The notes under the pieces were generated by a model. It ran no database searches. It was not told where the DNA came from and saw only the letters and a list, made by a program, of their open reading frames with translations. A stretch of DNA of 64,000 nt from Cladochytrium replicatum (lineage: Eukaryota; Chytridiomycota; Chytridiomycetes; Cladochytriales; Cladochytriaceae), in assembly GCA_025526935.1 (NCBI GenBank), contig JAHLKD010000058.1:186001-250000 (forward strand), read 5' to 3'. Below are positions 11,801-22,929 of this stretch, piece by piece (the first letter of the stretch is position 1; each line of letters starts with the position of its first letter). The position numbers and the translations under genes are program-made.

Positions 11801-13406
11801 TCAAAATGCTCCATGCTAAGATATTGGCCAAGGAGGTATTTTATTACAACATTTGCTTGAATCAGATTAATCTCTGTCATATTGATGTTTCAGGCTGGTG
11901 TGGAGGACTATCCACTCCCCTTGCCTCCACCTTCACATAAGCCGCCAAAGATGACCAATTCAAGACGAAGGAGAATACCTGAGTTTAGTCTCAACGGGAG
12001 GGCAGGCGAATCAACCATTAAGCAAGCCACCGCCAAACTTTTAGCACATGCAGGATTTGACAGTAAGTTGTTTTCAGCCATCGATCTATCTGTTGGTCAT
12101 GTGCTTTCTCCTTGAAAGCCGCACAAGAGCTGGCCATAGATACATTGGTTGATGTCGCAGTCCAATACGTCCTCAACCTGGGAAAAACATTGCGACTATA
12201 CTTGGACAAGTACAGCCATACAAAAACTCCCGTGGTAAGGTTGTGCCAAAAATCTTGCTTCAGTGTTTAAGTGAGTATTTCGAGGAAATTTTCATGCACA
12301 CCATGAGCGAAAACGGTGTTGATAGTGTGAAGAAGCTTGAAGCTTACCTTAGGCATGATGTCCAGAGATACGGAGCGAAACTCTTAGACCTACGGAAACG
12401 TATGTCTCATGCATTCAGAAATATGCTGTCTGTAAGTGGCAATCAAATAGATACGTATCCTGTGTTGATCATTTTGTATAGGCAAACGACCAAGAGGTTT
12501 TAGAAGATGATCTTCAAATAGAAGAGGCGTCTGAACAGATCATCAGGTTTACCACACAATGAGCCTATTATCATGAATGGAACTAACTAAGGTGGACTTT
12601 AGCGGCAATTTCTATGATGATGTCGGACTCGACTTCTTGAACTTGGCAGAGCTGGGAATGGGATTCACTTCCGTTCCTACAGAACTCTGGAACCGTAAAG
12701 CTGATAAGCCAATTCGTGCTCGAGTCCGAAGAAATATTCTCACACGGTACGTTCTTTTGTGACAAGTTACTCTCGCTAATCAACTGATTTGAAAAATTTG
12801 CAGGGCAGAAAATCAAGGTAATATTAACACTCCACTTGAGTTGATAAATACTCACAACTCCCGATATAGCAGCACTACCAGAGGCAGTCACTCCGCGACC
12901 AGAATTAGAGTCTGCCCCTCCAGCCCCAGTCCCTCTGATCAAAGGAGGGAAGCTTCCACCATTTGCATCTTGGGATCCTGTTTCTCCAGATGCCCAGATT
13001 GGGCTCCTTCGAAGCTGGTTTGTGAAACGAAAGGCAGAAGAAGGAGAAATAATTGAGGTATGCTTTTACCAACGTTTCTATGGACACATTGATTCATGCC
13101 CTATTTCAGGATGACAACCGACTGAGGTCCTCTCGTCCATCGAAAGCAAAGTATATGCTGAAAGCAGCAACAACTGGTCGTAAGCGCCCAACCGAGGACA
13201 CAGCTGGTGGGAGCAAAAAGAAGAAGAAACCTGCTGCAGCACAAGGAGCTGTCGCTGGTGCCGGAGGGTCTACCGCAGCTAATGCTGATACAGATCCCAG
13301 CGCAGCTGCCAAAAAGAAGCCAAAGGACAAAAAGTTAGAGTAGTTTTAGCAATTTTGGAAATTTTCTAACACTTATTCCAGGAAAAAGCCTATCCCAGCT
13401 AAATAG
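8886..13406 (+). CDS. SPT7: SAGA complex subunit SPT7 (bromodomain, histone fold)
   Basis: SPT7 is a core scaffold of the SAGA histone acetyltransferase co-activator, present in fungi and related to STAF65-gamma. The gene has many short introns; the first is 9103-9157, and the last joins KKPKDKK to KKPIPAK, ending at 13406. The bromodomain is diagnostic: [15 protein letters not shown] (about 10260), [20 protein letters not shown] with [20 protein letters not shown], and the conserved [16 protein letters not shown]. Downstream, a bromo-associated histone-fold domain follows ([20 protein letters not shown] to [20 protein letters not shown], about 12120-12400). A C-terminal segment with [19 protein letters not shown] matches the SPT7 region after the histone fold. 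The tail is Lys/Ala-rich and probably disordered. The start is the first ATG giving [20 protein letters not shown]; a GTG upstream is not needed. Confidence 0.9.
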
Positions 13407-14860
13407 TCTGCCAGCATTAATAGGTTGTGATTTTAAAAAGCCAAATCTCTCAAGCTTGTATTTAGAATGTATCTTGATTGAGCAAAGCAGTGTCCAAAAA
13501 AATCCAACTCACATCAAAATATTGCATGCTCCATAAAACTTCCATGCTTATGCATCAGAGCGGTTGATGGGGACTGTGCGCTTGTGCGCGCTAGTTTACT
13601 GTTTGCGCACTCACCCATTTGCACCTTTCATTTGATTCCGAAAATTGGAGTGGTGCTGCTTCTCCGCCATCAATGCTGGTGCTTTGAAGAGTCTTTTTCT
13701 GCAAAAGAGGTCTGTTGTTGCAATTGGTATATTTGCTGTTTGAATGATTTGCAACATCATATCTGACATGGGAGTAATTGCTTCTTTGTATGGAATGGGC
13801 GCAACATCATGTGCTGACGCACGCGAAAATCTGGGCATTGTACGTTACGGGAAAAAGTTACACTAAAGCTGGAAGAGGTCGGAACATATTTGGTTCTGCC
13901 ATTCAACAGAGCTGAACCTGCGACGAAAAATCTGAAGTAGAGGCTTCAAGGTCTGATTAAGAACCAAAAGAAATGATTGACTCTGTCAATACATTAGTTT
14001 TCTAGTGATTCAGCACTATGTGCTATCCACCTCAGATGTATAATTAGAGCCATCTTTGGCAACATCAGCACCTTAATTTGGATCACTTTCACCCCTTCTC
14101 ACCTTCGTCCAACTTTTCAGTCAAATGCGAGTTGAATTCTTGTTGTAAATATTGAGAAACATCTCAGCTTCCTGTTTCACTCCACCCCAATCCCCGCAGT
14201 CAATGAAGCCGTTTCTATTAGGTCAGATTCTAGCTTTGCTCCACACAAACGTGAGCATACTGAAGAATTATTTCAATAGCCATGCAAATAAGGATGATTC
14301 AACTCAACTATCTTACCAAAGCTGTACGTGACTGCGATTTGAGCCCAGATCAGAACAACATGATACAGGTGAACAGACAGTGGTGTGGGTGGAAGTTTAG
14401 GGCTGTATGTTGAGGGTTTTGTTCTTTGAATGTTGAGTGGAGGCTTGAAGTAGATGTGGCAACGTCGCAACCTGGTCGCTTGTCACATGACGCATGGAGC
14501 ATGTTAGAGTTTTAGAAATACGGCAAATGTCGCAACATAGGCAAAGTGATAGCCTCGCGCACAAGCGCGCTCGGCGAGTACTGTTTATTTTATAACATAT
14601 CCCATGCTAACATTCTTATATAGCCTATGTTAAGTACTGTTTTTGTTTCTTGTGTTTGATCCACAAGATACTTCCAGCATAGGCATATCTTTCAGAGATC
14701 AGGGAACCTTCAGGGGTTGAAAGACGCAGAATCAAGTACAGCGGTTTTTGAGCTGACATAACCACCCTCGTCAGAGGAACAACTGCTTGACCAATAAGTT
14801 CACAGCGTCTGCATTAATCATTATCAAACAACATCAAGAATAACCAGCACTGCTGCTTGT
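13407..14860. other. Gene-poor stretch with a GC-rich inverted repeat
   Basis: No gene could be supported. A 13-bp perfect inverted repeat (GCGCTTGTGCGCG at 13578-13590, complement at 14556-14568) brackets 0.97 kb of otherwise non-coding, AT-leaning sequence. This could be the ends of a small non-autonomous element or chance. Confidence 0.4.
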
Positions 14861-14874
14861 GGTATGGAGAGAGC

Positions 14875-16130
14875 ATGGATGTTGATGGAGAGAACATAGA
14901 TGTTGGAGGTGCAGAGACCAGCCACGATGTTGTACTTACCGATGTACTTAACTTGCGCGATGAGCTAGTGAGGCATTTTGCAGTGGTTGAGTGCTCGTCG
15001 CACTTTGCAAAATACTTGTCAAAGGAAGAATACAGGGTTTCGGGCACCCTGCATGAAGAATTTGAGCTGGTTGGAAAGTCGGCGGAAGTTGAAGTTGCAA
15101 TGGGCAAGGCCGAGGTCCTGGTCATGGCGCTCCTTGCTGGCAGCCAAAGACAGTGCTTGGAAGCAAAAATTGGGGAGTTGCAATCAAGCGGATGAATTTG
15201 AAACACAGGTTGAATCCCTCACTGACAAAGCAGAGACCCGTTTGAATGAGCTATTGGGCGATAAGCAGGACACCGCAATCCGCAAAGCGACCGGTTTTTG
15301 AACAATGTGCGAGCTCACAACGAGCCGCTTGAGATCAAAATCGCAGGAAAAAACGCCAATATTGCCGCGAAAGAGATATCTTTGGATCTGGTTGATCAGG
15401 AGCAGTTTATGCCGGATGTGGAGAGGGCCAGGATTGCAGAAGAACAGGCGTTGCTGGAGTGGGAGGTGAACGCAAGCCTTGAACCGCTTCATCTGAGAGA
15501 GGACAAAGTACAGGAAGTGAATGAACCGCTGAAGGAGATTCAGAACAAAATCGTGCAATGCAATGAGCAGATAGTTCAACTTGAGACTGAAATCCAGTCA
15601 CTGAGGGAGCAATAGAGTGTACGACAACAACTGGAAGCCGATCTGGTAGCCACACAATCAAACATCACAAAGCTGGAAGACGAAAGTGGAACATCACTGC
15701 AAGCACTTGATGATCTCTGCAAGTCATATGAACAATTGGGACAGAAAAGGTACAACTCCAGGCTGAACTGCTGGAATTCACTGAAGCAAACGAGGCGGCC
15801 GAACGTGAACTGGAAAATGCAAAAGCTGAACGCAATGCTCTGTTGTCTAAGAAAGCTGCACTTGAGGAACTGTTGGCTACTCACTCAGTACCTCTGCCAC
15901 GATATACTGTATGTTCAGAGCATTAGTAGATACTATCCTTCTGAGTGGCTTAAGGTCGTGAACAGCATACATCAACCATCTGTCGTCCATAAAGCTCCCT
16001 GAAGTGGATTTCAAACCTTGGCAGGCATGTTTGGCCAACAATTTCATGCCTTCAAATGATGACTTTTACCGGTTCATCAGGACTTATTTGGCAAAGGACA
16101 TCGTTAGTGTGGATGGGACTCTGACGATAT
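14875..16130 (+). pseudogene. Decayed long coiled-coil protein gene
   Basis: Long plus-strand heptad-rich peptides fall in changing frames with stops between them: RDELVRHFAVVECSSHFAKY and EVEVAMGKAEVLVMALLAGS (about 14960-15180), FETQVESLTDKAETRLNELL (about 15200), DVERARIAEEQALLEWEVNA (about 15415), EIQNKIVQCNEQIVQLETEI (about 15540), LVATQSNITKLEDESGTSLQ (about 15650), and ANEAAERELENAKAERNALL (about 15790). A non-coiled tail near 16000-16130 includes PWQACLANNFMPSNDDFYRF. At least four frame changes without splice signals argue for a decaying gene. Function is unknown. It may share an origin with the fragment at 800-1379. Confidence 0.5.
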
Positions 16131-16881
16131 GAACCAGGTACAATAACTGATTTGGGCTGTTCCACCGATCAACTTGTGATTGTTAATGGACTTTGTACAT
16201 CTTTACAATAGTTTTTGTAATTATCATAGTGTCCACACAGACACAAAGTGCTTATGTAAATATCTTCTAACTCTCTAGGTAAGTTTGAGTTTTTATGAAG
16301 ATCAATTTCTAAATTGGTTTGCTTTATCAAGAGCCAAAATGGCGCGTTTCCGCACCATAAAAAGTCTCAAGACAACCAGCATCTCCGCCAGACCATTCCC
16401 TCGCACGAGTCGGCACTGTCGCGACGGTAACAGCAAGCATGGAGGTGGGAGAAGATGGGCTCTCCACACCAGAATTGATTTTGAGCCAGGGACAATTTGT
16501 AAATATCAACACGTTCCAGCTGTGATGCTTTAATTTTGTTATTCCGAGCTGGTGTATTTTGAAATGCAATAAAGGAGGAAATTAATTAATTGGGTGCTGA
16601 AAGGTGTTGAAAGCATGCTTCAAGATCGTTTGCATTTAGTGTCACGCTCTCACAAGATAAGTGGGATTGTTTGGTTTCTTTGCCTTCCAAAAGCAATGGA
16701 GCGAGAAGTTGATTGTGAAGTTGATGGTCTGGACATGTCACATGCGATTCTGAGTGTCACTGTGTCTGGGTAGACAGTTTCTTCCCTAGCTAGTGATTAT
16801 TGTCATATTGGGTAAACTATAAGTATTGTAGCATACATTCCTTTATACATTCTGGCTAAGACGCCGGGCCGGTATCTTCCC
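16131..16881. other. Intergenic, with TATA box upstream of copy B
   Basis: No gene could be supported. A TATAAG motif at 16818-16823 lies 64 bp before the first ATG of the repeat-family copy B and could be its promoter. Confidence 0.35.
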
Positions 16882-18300
16882 ATGACATACATTACCAACG
16901 CCATGCCTAAAACTACAAAGAAGCGAGCTTTGAAACAATCCAAGCCATCATCTGAAAGAGAATCAAGTGCAGAACCAGTGACTGCACCTGAGACAACTCT
17001 GGGATCAGGTTCTGAAGTTGCAGAAGCAGAAATAAGCCTTGATGTCAGTTCGACTGCTGCTTCAAACAAACTGGCCCAATGTGGTACTAAAGGGGATGCT
17101 GACTATTTACTCATCGACGGACTCTGTCCGAGCGTTTCACAATCGATGAGATTCGCCAACACGTAAGACTTCTCTTCCCCAACCTGCTTCAGACATACAA
17201 CCTTGGTATCGAAAATTCAAAGCAAGGAGCCACAGCTACGACACAGAGCACTTCATCAGCAACTGTCAAACAAATCGTGATGAATGCGGCCCACAATTTG
17301 TTCTTCAAGGGTTGATTGACCAACACAACTACAGCAAGCTAGTTCGTCAAGCCCTGAATGAAATTCACAATGCATGCAATGGACGAATGGAGTTCATAAC
17401 AGCAGTAAACACCTATCATATCAAGTGCTTGAAAATTTCTTCTTTTCAGAAGGAAACAACATTCCTGGACTTTTACAGGCGGCAGGGACACGCTGGCCCC
17501 GTTAGCCTAGTCTATTTTAATAAGCTTATTAATTTATAACCTTTTAACATTATTATATGATTTTACGACAACTCTCCTGCTAATCGAAAGTTATTTAATT
17601 ATTTATAATTTTGAAGTTAGGGTTAGTTAAGCACGACATTTACAGAGGAATGCCTGTCACTGCAAAGGTTGGCGAGTTCCAAGCGACCATCAAACGAGCA
17701 GATGAGGACCGTGAAAGACAAAACAGGTCCTCAAACACAGAACAACTGTTGAACATGACAACAGATCTTGAAAGACAGCAATGAATGAGAAAAGGACCTG
17801 AATCGCAGCAGAAGTGCGAGAGAAGGCCCTCATTGATCAATTGGGCAGGGCAGTGCATTGATTCAGCACGGGGAGCACAAAGAGCTAGCAAGATTCAGGG
17901 AGATCACCGCTGCAATGGAAAGGGAGAGCAGGTGGCGTCCCAGGAGATTTCACAATGGAAATCAAGTGTGACTGCCCTGGAGGGAGAGCTTGCTGCTCTG
18001 AAACGACAGGCTGGTCATTCAGAAGCGGCCACACCTGCTGCGCCAACATCAACAGACGGCCCAAGGAGCATATCGTCAGCTATCAAGGCGATTGGTAGAA
18101 TTCCCAAGGTCCAAGGAACCAGGTTCCCTTGCATTGGTTAGCCTGCAGCAGCACCGTTGTACCGCTATCCTTTTGGTGAAAGAGGTCATCCAGGGCATCT
18201 GCTTCCAGATGCATAAGATCAATGAAGTTATTCATGACCTTAAATTGCGGTCTCTACCACCATCAACGTCAACTACGAAATCCTCTCCCAAAATTGGGTA
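16882..18300 (+). pseudogene. Dispersed repeat-family gene, copy B (interrupted)
   Basis: The 5' part starts at an ATG and gives a Lys-rich then Ser/Thr/Glu-rich low-complexity leader (PKTTKKRALKQSKPSSERES). Frame changes follow near 17130 and 17310. The central part (SKLVRQALNEIHNACNGRME, KCLKISSFQKETTFLDFYRR) is nearly identical to copy A at 3295-4200 on the opposite strand. It is then split by a 139-bp insertion. After that the family sequence resumes (coiled coil SQEISQWKSSVTALEGELAA, then SSAIKAIGRIPKVQ) with further frame shifts. The gene is therefore inactive as it stands. The leader lets one see the family's N-terminus, which copy A does not clearly keep. The family is not recognised. 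Confidence 0.6.
17489..17635. mobile_element. 139-bp AT-rich insertion with CACG target duplication
   Basis: Compared with copy A, copy B gains 139 bp (17493-17631) flanked by CACG on both sides (17489-17492 and 17632-17635), as a transposon or SINE insertion would leave. The insert begins CTGGCCCCGTTAGCCTAG and ends with GTTAGGGTTAGTTAAG; the middle is strongly AT-rich. There are no clear terminal inverted repeats and no coding capacity. The start resembles a Pol III A box (TTAGCCTAGT) but no B box follows. The TTAGGGTTAG near the right end equals a short piece of the common fungal telomere repeat. Confidence 0.5.
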
Positions 18301-19364
18301 GATCAGGTGCACCAGTGATAAGATTGCTTTCTTGTTGGCATGGCGAGAGGAGCGGTGTTGGAGACACAACAAGTGCGGGAACATGGCACTGTGAACTCCA
18401 CTCCCACCGCAGTGAGTGCAATCGAGAGTAGTGCTGCTGCAGCGGTGCATTTGGGTAGTTGGTTTTGCTTTGTCCTTTTCTTCTGTTCCTTTTTTTGGCT
18501 GCTAGTACAGCTGGGTCAGCTCCAAGAAACGTGAGGATTTTTGTGAGGAGCCCGGATGTAATAGGTGGAATCAGTACCTACTGCACACAGGTTGAAAAAC
18601 TAAATAATACAAATATATTCATACCTTGATGTAATAGGTGGAATTAATAAGAGTGCTAGCGTCCACCAAATTCACCTAGTGGTATAAATACTGAGGAAGA
18701 TGGTCTATGAACTATGGAAAGTGCTAGGCACACCCCTAGGTATGCAATCTGCATCCAATCAGGGCATGAAGACCCTTACATATTACATATACTACGCTTC
18801 ACTTCGATCCAAGTGTTATGATCTTGTTACCGGCTCGGGCGGTTCCCATTCCGCGGAAATTAACGGGCTCCCGTTCTCGCGTACTATGAAGTCCCTGCTT
18901 GAATCGAAGTAGCAGGCACCTCCATAGCTGAGGAATGAGATTGCTCCAACGACAAAGTCCACTCTTAGAGACTTAGTGTACTGAGGCTCCTGTTAAGCTG
19001 AATACGTTGTGTAAAGAAGAAATGGCCTTTGTAGCTGCTTCCGGACAATGGCATCTCGAATGTGCTTGTGGCAGTCCAATTGTACGTTTGAATATCGATA
19101 GCAAGTTCTGTGTCTCCAAACACATATTAGTTGTACGAAACTCCAGCGTAAGAACTAATTGACGGATCCCCACGCTCAAAAACATCATGCATTCTAATTC
19201 AGAAGAAATTTAAAAGCATGATAGTCTGGGACACACAATGGCCAAGAAAACATAAAGAAGAGGTTGACGATGGTGCACCTAATCGAAAAATGGTGGCACA
19301 AAAAAAATTGGTTTCCTAACAATGATCGGCAAGATACAAAGCCAAAAACACGTTCCACGTCCCG
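18301..19364. other. Gene-poor stretch with direct repeats and a TATA box
   Basis: A 17-bp direct repeat (GATGTAATAGGTGGAAT) occurs at 18555-18571 and 18628-18644, followed by TATAAATA at 18683-18690. A plus-strand frame of 70 codons after it (18700-18912) has no recognisable match. Such an arrangement could be part of a solo LTR, but I cannot define ends. Confidence 0.3.
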
Positions 19365-21210
19365 TCAAACTTCGAGAAGCAAACGCCTGGGGTCCTCGAT
19401 AACTTCCTTCAGCTTGACGAGGAAAGTGACAGCTTCACGACCATCGATGAGACGGTGGTCGTAGGTCAAAGCGATATACATCATCGGCCTTGCAACAACC
19501 TGAAAACGTGATGCTTAAATGACAGCTAGGAAGTGTTTCATGATTATTACCTGGCCGTTGACAACAACAGCGCGCTCTTTCGTGGCATGCATTCCCAAAA
19601 TGGCGCTTTGAGGCTGGTTAATGATGGGAGTTCCCATGAGCGAACCGAAAACACCACCGTTAGAAACCGTGAAGGTGCCACCGGTCATGTCCTCGATGGT
19701 AATAGCGTTGTCGCGAGCCTAACGATGAAAAGTTAAACTACTTCTCAAGTTTGTTTTTTTTTTCCTTACCTTCTTTGCGAGTTGAGCCATGGCACTCTCG
19801 ATCTGAATCATGTTCATCGCCTCAGTGTTGCGGACAACAGGTGTGACCAAACCCTTAGGAGTGGCAACAGCAACGCTGATGTCGATGTAGTCATGGTAGA
19901 CGATCTGGTCGTTCTCAGTGCGTGCGTTGACAGCGGGAACCTGCTGAAGAGCGTACGTAGCCGCTTTCATGAAAGCGGACATGTAGCCGAACTTGATGCC
20001 GTACTTCTCTTGGACAAGTTCGCCGTACTTCTTCCGCAAGTCAATCAGGTTGCTAATCATTTTGAAATGAGTATATCGCACCACAACTTATGAATGCTCG
20101 GGTTTTACCTCATGTCGACTTCGTTGAACGTGGTGAGCGAGGCAGCAGTTGATTGGGACTCCTTCAGTCGCTCAGCGATGCGCATACGCATGCGGTTCAT
20201 TTTGACCTTCAAACAAGGTTAAAATATATTTCGCAAGGCAAAAATATCAACGTACACGACGCTCAGTCCTCGAGCCTGGAATTATTCCAGGAATTTCTTC
20301 GTATTCGGACTGCGAAGGAGGAGATACCGCACTCCTGCTTGGTGGTGGTGGAGGCTTTGGTGCTAACATGTCGAATTTAAAACTTCGAACCAGGCATAAA
20401 TAGGGGCTACTAACTGCTAACAACAACTGGAGTTGGGGCGGGGGCAGGCTTCGGCTTTGGCGGCGGAGCAGCAGCAGCGGGGGTTGGTGCAGCAGCAGCT
20501 GGTGTAGGTACAGGTGCGGGGGGGGCGGCAGGCTTTGCTGCCTCAGGAGCTGGCGACGATCCGCCGGCGGGTTTTGCCCCAGCATTATCAACTTTGAAAA
20601 GGTTTCCGCCAACAGTAACTGTGGACCCCTCATCTGCAAAAAGCTCGAGCACAACACCGGATTCTGGCGAATTCACGGGAATGTCGACCTGGCTCCAACA
20701 GATCAGGAAAGCTTTTAGAATATTAATTTCGGTGCGCACTTTGTCCGTTTCGATTGTTGCAATCAATTCATCACGCTCGACGTAGTCGCCGACCTCTAAT
20801 TAGACGGCACGATCTTGTCAATGTGTCTTCTATTAGCTCCGAAAAACACATACTTTTGTGCCATTGGGTGAGAGTACCCTCAGTAATCGATTCGGCCATG
20901 TTGGGAACCTTGATGATTGATTCGGCTTAAAACCGGAATATCAGCCAAGAAAAATAGAAAAGGCCTGAAAATTCATTACCCATCCCTCTGTACTGCGATC
21001 GAAGATTCACAGGTGGAAATACCCCAGCCCTATGGTAAGGAATTTGAGGACAACTCGGTGAATTTCAGAATATCCATACCGGAACGTTGGTATTGGGCGA
21101 CTCAATCTAGACGCCGCTGCAGCTGCAACATGCACGGAACGAACACTTCGAGTAGCCATGCGGATGGAAACCCCGGCCCGCAACGAGGTGATCACTTTAG
21201 ACGACATCAT
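19365..21210 (-). CDS. KGD2: Dihydrolipoamide succinyltransferase, E2 of 2-oxoglutarate dehydrogenase
   Basis: This is the mitochondrial TCA-cycle E2 subunit that transfers succinyl groups from the lipoyl arm to CoA. The N-terminus ([20 protein letters not shown]) is a basic, Ser/Arg-rich presequence. The lipoyl domain starts with [20 protein letters not shown] and carries the lipoylated lysine in the ETDK motif, joined by a 51-nt intron to [20 protein letters not shown]. An Ala/Pro-rich linker with no peripheral-subunit-binding domain follows, as usual for KGD2-type E2s. The catalytic domain includes [36 protein letters not shown] and the active-site [10 protein letters not shown]. It ends with LLLEV, the usual C-terminus. 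Several short introns interrupt the gene. Confidence 0.93.
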
Positions 21211-21748
21211 TGTCGCTGATTTCTGTAAAATATTTCAATGAGTAATAAATTCGAATTGTGAGTCCACAAGCAATACAGGTTCGAAGATAATAAGCAGTCA
21301 GCACACTCTTCAAGCGGTGTTTGTTTTGTCCGCCAACCGCAACAAATCGCAACGATTGTGTGGCTGTGCAGGGAACAAGAAAACTAAGAAATACCGTTCG
21401 TATGTGCTGGGAAGGATTAGTTTGTAGAGGTCCATCTAATGGAGTAAAAATCCAAGCTTGCTCAAAATTGCACGGTTTGAATCTTGGGTGTACTTTGTTC
21501 TGGCGGGATCATGATTGAGAAAGTAATTAAGTTAACCAAGATAATTAGAGGCGGATGGATCAACCGGTGCGAAACTATTCTGGAATGCTCTCCATCACAC
21601 CTTGTTTGCCATTCACACAATGAATTTCCGAATCCGCCCACACATTTCAATTCATGCGATCCGTCCTCCTACAATATCTTGGAAAAGCACTCAAAAATCA
21701 TATCGTACCAGCAACAGCTTGACGAAAAACCGAACAACCTAATTTAAA
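21211..21748. other. Intergenic, no gene seen
   Basis: This is the upstream region of KGD2 on the left and of the truncated pirin copy on the right. No coding or structural signal could be supported. Confidence 0.4.
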
Positions 21749-21934
21749 ATGCCCGTAAAGTTTACCAGTCGACCCGCCAGTGCAAGGGGCAGTGCGAACC
21801 ACGGATGGCTTCATACCTTCCGCACCTTCTCGTTCGCAAACTACTATGATCCCAGGTTCGACAACTTTGGGCCTCTCCGCGTGCTGAACGAGGAAATTTC
21901 AAGGCTAAAAAGATCGCTTGATTTATTAGTATAG
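21749..21934 (+). pseudogene. Truncated pirin copy (5' fragment)
   Basis: The frame starts MPVKFTSRPASARGSANHGW and continues through HTFRTFSFANYYDPRFDNFG to LRVLNEE, matching the first 48 or so residues of the intact pirin 1.2 kb downstream (MPGKYTVRSSSARGGANHGW). Right after LRVLNEE, at about 21895, similarity stops and an unrelated 13-residue tail runs to a stop. The cupin metal-binding His residues and the whole C-terminal half are missing. The rest of this copy is not found before the next gene, so this looks like a tandem duplicate cut by a deletion or insertion. A short expressed peptide cannot be excluded. Confidence 0.75.
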
Positions 21935-22929
21935 ATTGTTAATTGTATTAGTATAGAAGAATGCAGATGCAGTTATATCTGCTTCCTTTGTGGTTTCACA
22001 CTTGTTTTTGAATTCAGTTTGGGGTGTGAAGGAAACCCAACAGTCACCCTTCGCTCTTACCATCTCGCTTGCTGTTGAAGATTCGTTCGATTTAAGTATG
22101 TTGATCCGCTCCTTCATTCCAAACTTCGTCTCAAGCAAGAGGTGGCTGGATCCTGGAACTCCACAACTCCAAAACCATGGGCCTGCTGCCTGTATCGTAT
22201 CACACGCAGGAGAGTTATTTTCAGCGCAGGCGCTTCTGACTCAGGATTCACATCCATACTCTGCGACAATGGGTCCTACACTCACAGCGACCACTCTGGG
22301 TGTAACTATGCGGGCAGCCCAAGCAGCGGTCAAAAAACGCTCAAGATCAGTTAACATAAAAATCAGTGCACTGGACTGAGGCGAAGCAGTTGCTCACTTG
22401 CCCATTGCAGCACCAACGTTGCATCCGCAGTGGCGCTACCTATTTGGGAGTCATTTAACTATAATCAGGACACTGCGTTCTTTTGCGAGGCCCAGTATTC
22501 AGATGCTTGTGGTATTTTCATAGAAAGTGCTGCCTGATAATCAGCAAGAAACTCTTGAAAGTCGTTTAAAATCCATTGTTCCTGTGTAGCTTGTGTCGTA
22601 TTTGAACAGAAGTCTTTGAGCTTGTTCATTGTCTGTCAGATATTGCTGTGAATTGGCGTAATTGGAGTAGGTAAAACTCTGGTTAATGTGGTTGAGTGGA
22701 TCGTGAGACCACACACCATTCGACCATCCTGCGTCCTTTTATAAAGGTACAGCTTCCATTACTGATGTACTTTTTCCAATAAGTAAAGAGTACTCTGATT
22801 ACTAGTCAGACAATGGATACTTCGTTCTCAATTACGAACAAATACCCGACCTGATCTTCTGATCTTTCCCACCTATTTCTTTCACACGTGCCAAATTTGC
22901 CGATCCGCTCCCATACATATACAAATAGG
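21935..22929. other. Spacer between pirin copies, possible gene fragments
   Basis: No complete gene. A minus-strand stretch near 22530-22745 reads EQAQRLLFKYDTSYTGTMDF, which resembles an EF-hand loop though it lacks the final acidic residue. It then continues in another frame as NDFQEFLADYQAALSMKIPQ. A plus-strand Cys/Ser-rich stretch at about 22140-22360 (SDSGFTSILCDNGSYTHSDH) overlaps no other signal. These may be remnants of the sequence that broke the first pirin copy. Confidence 0.25.
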
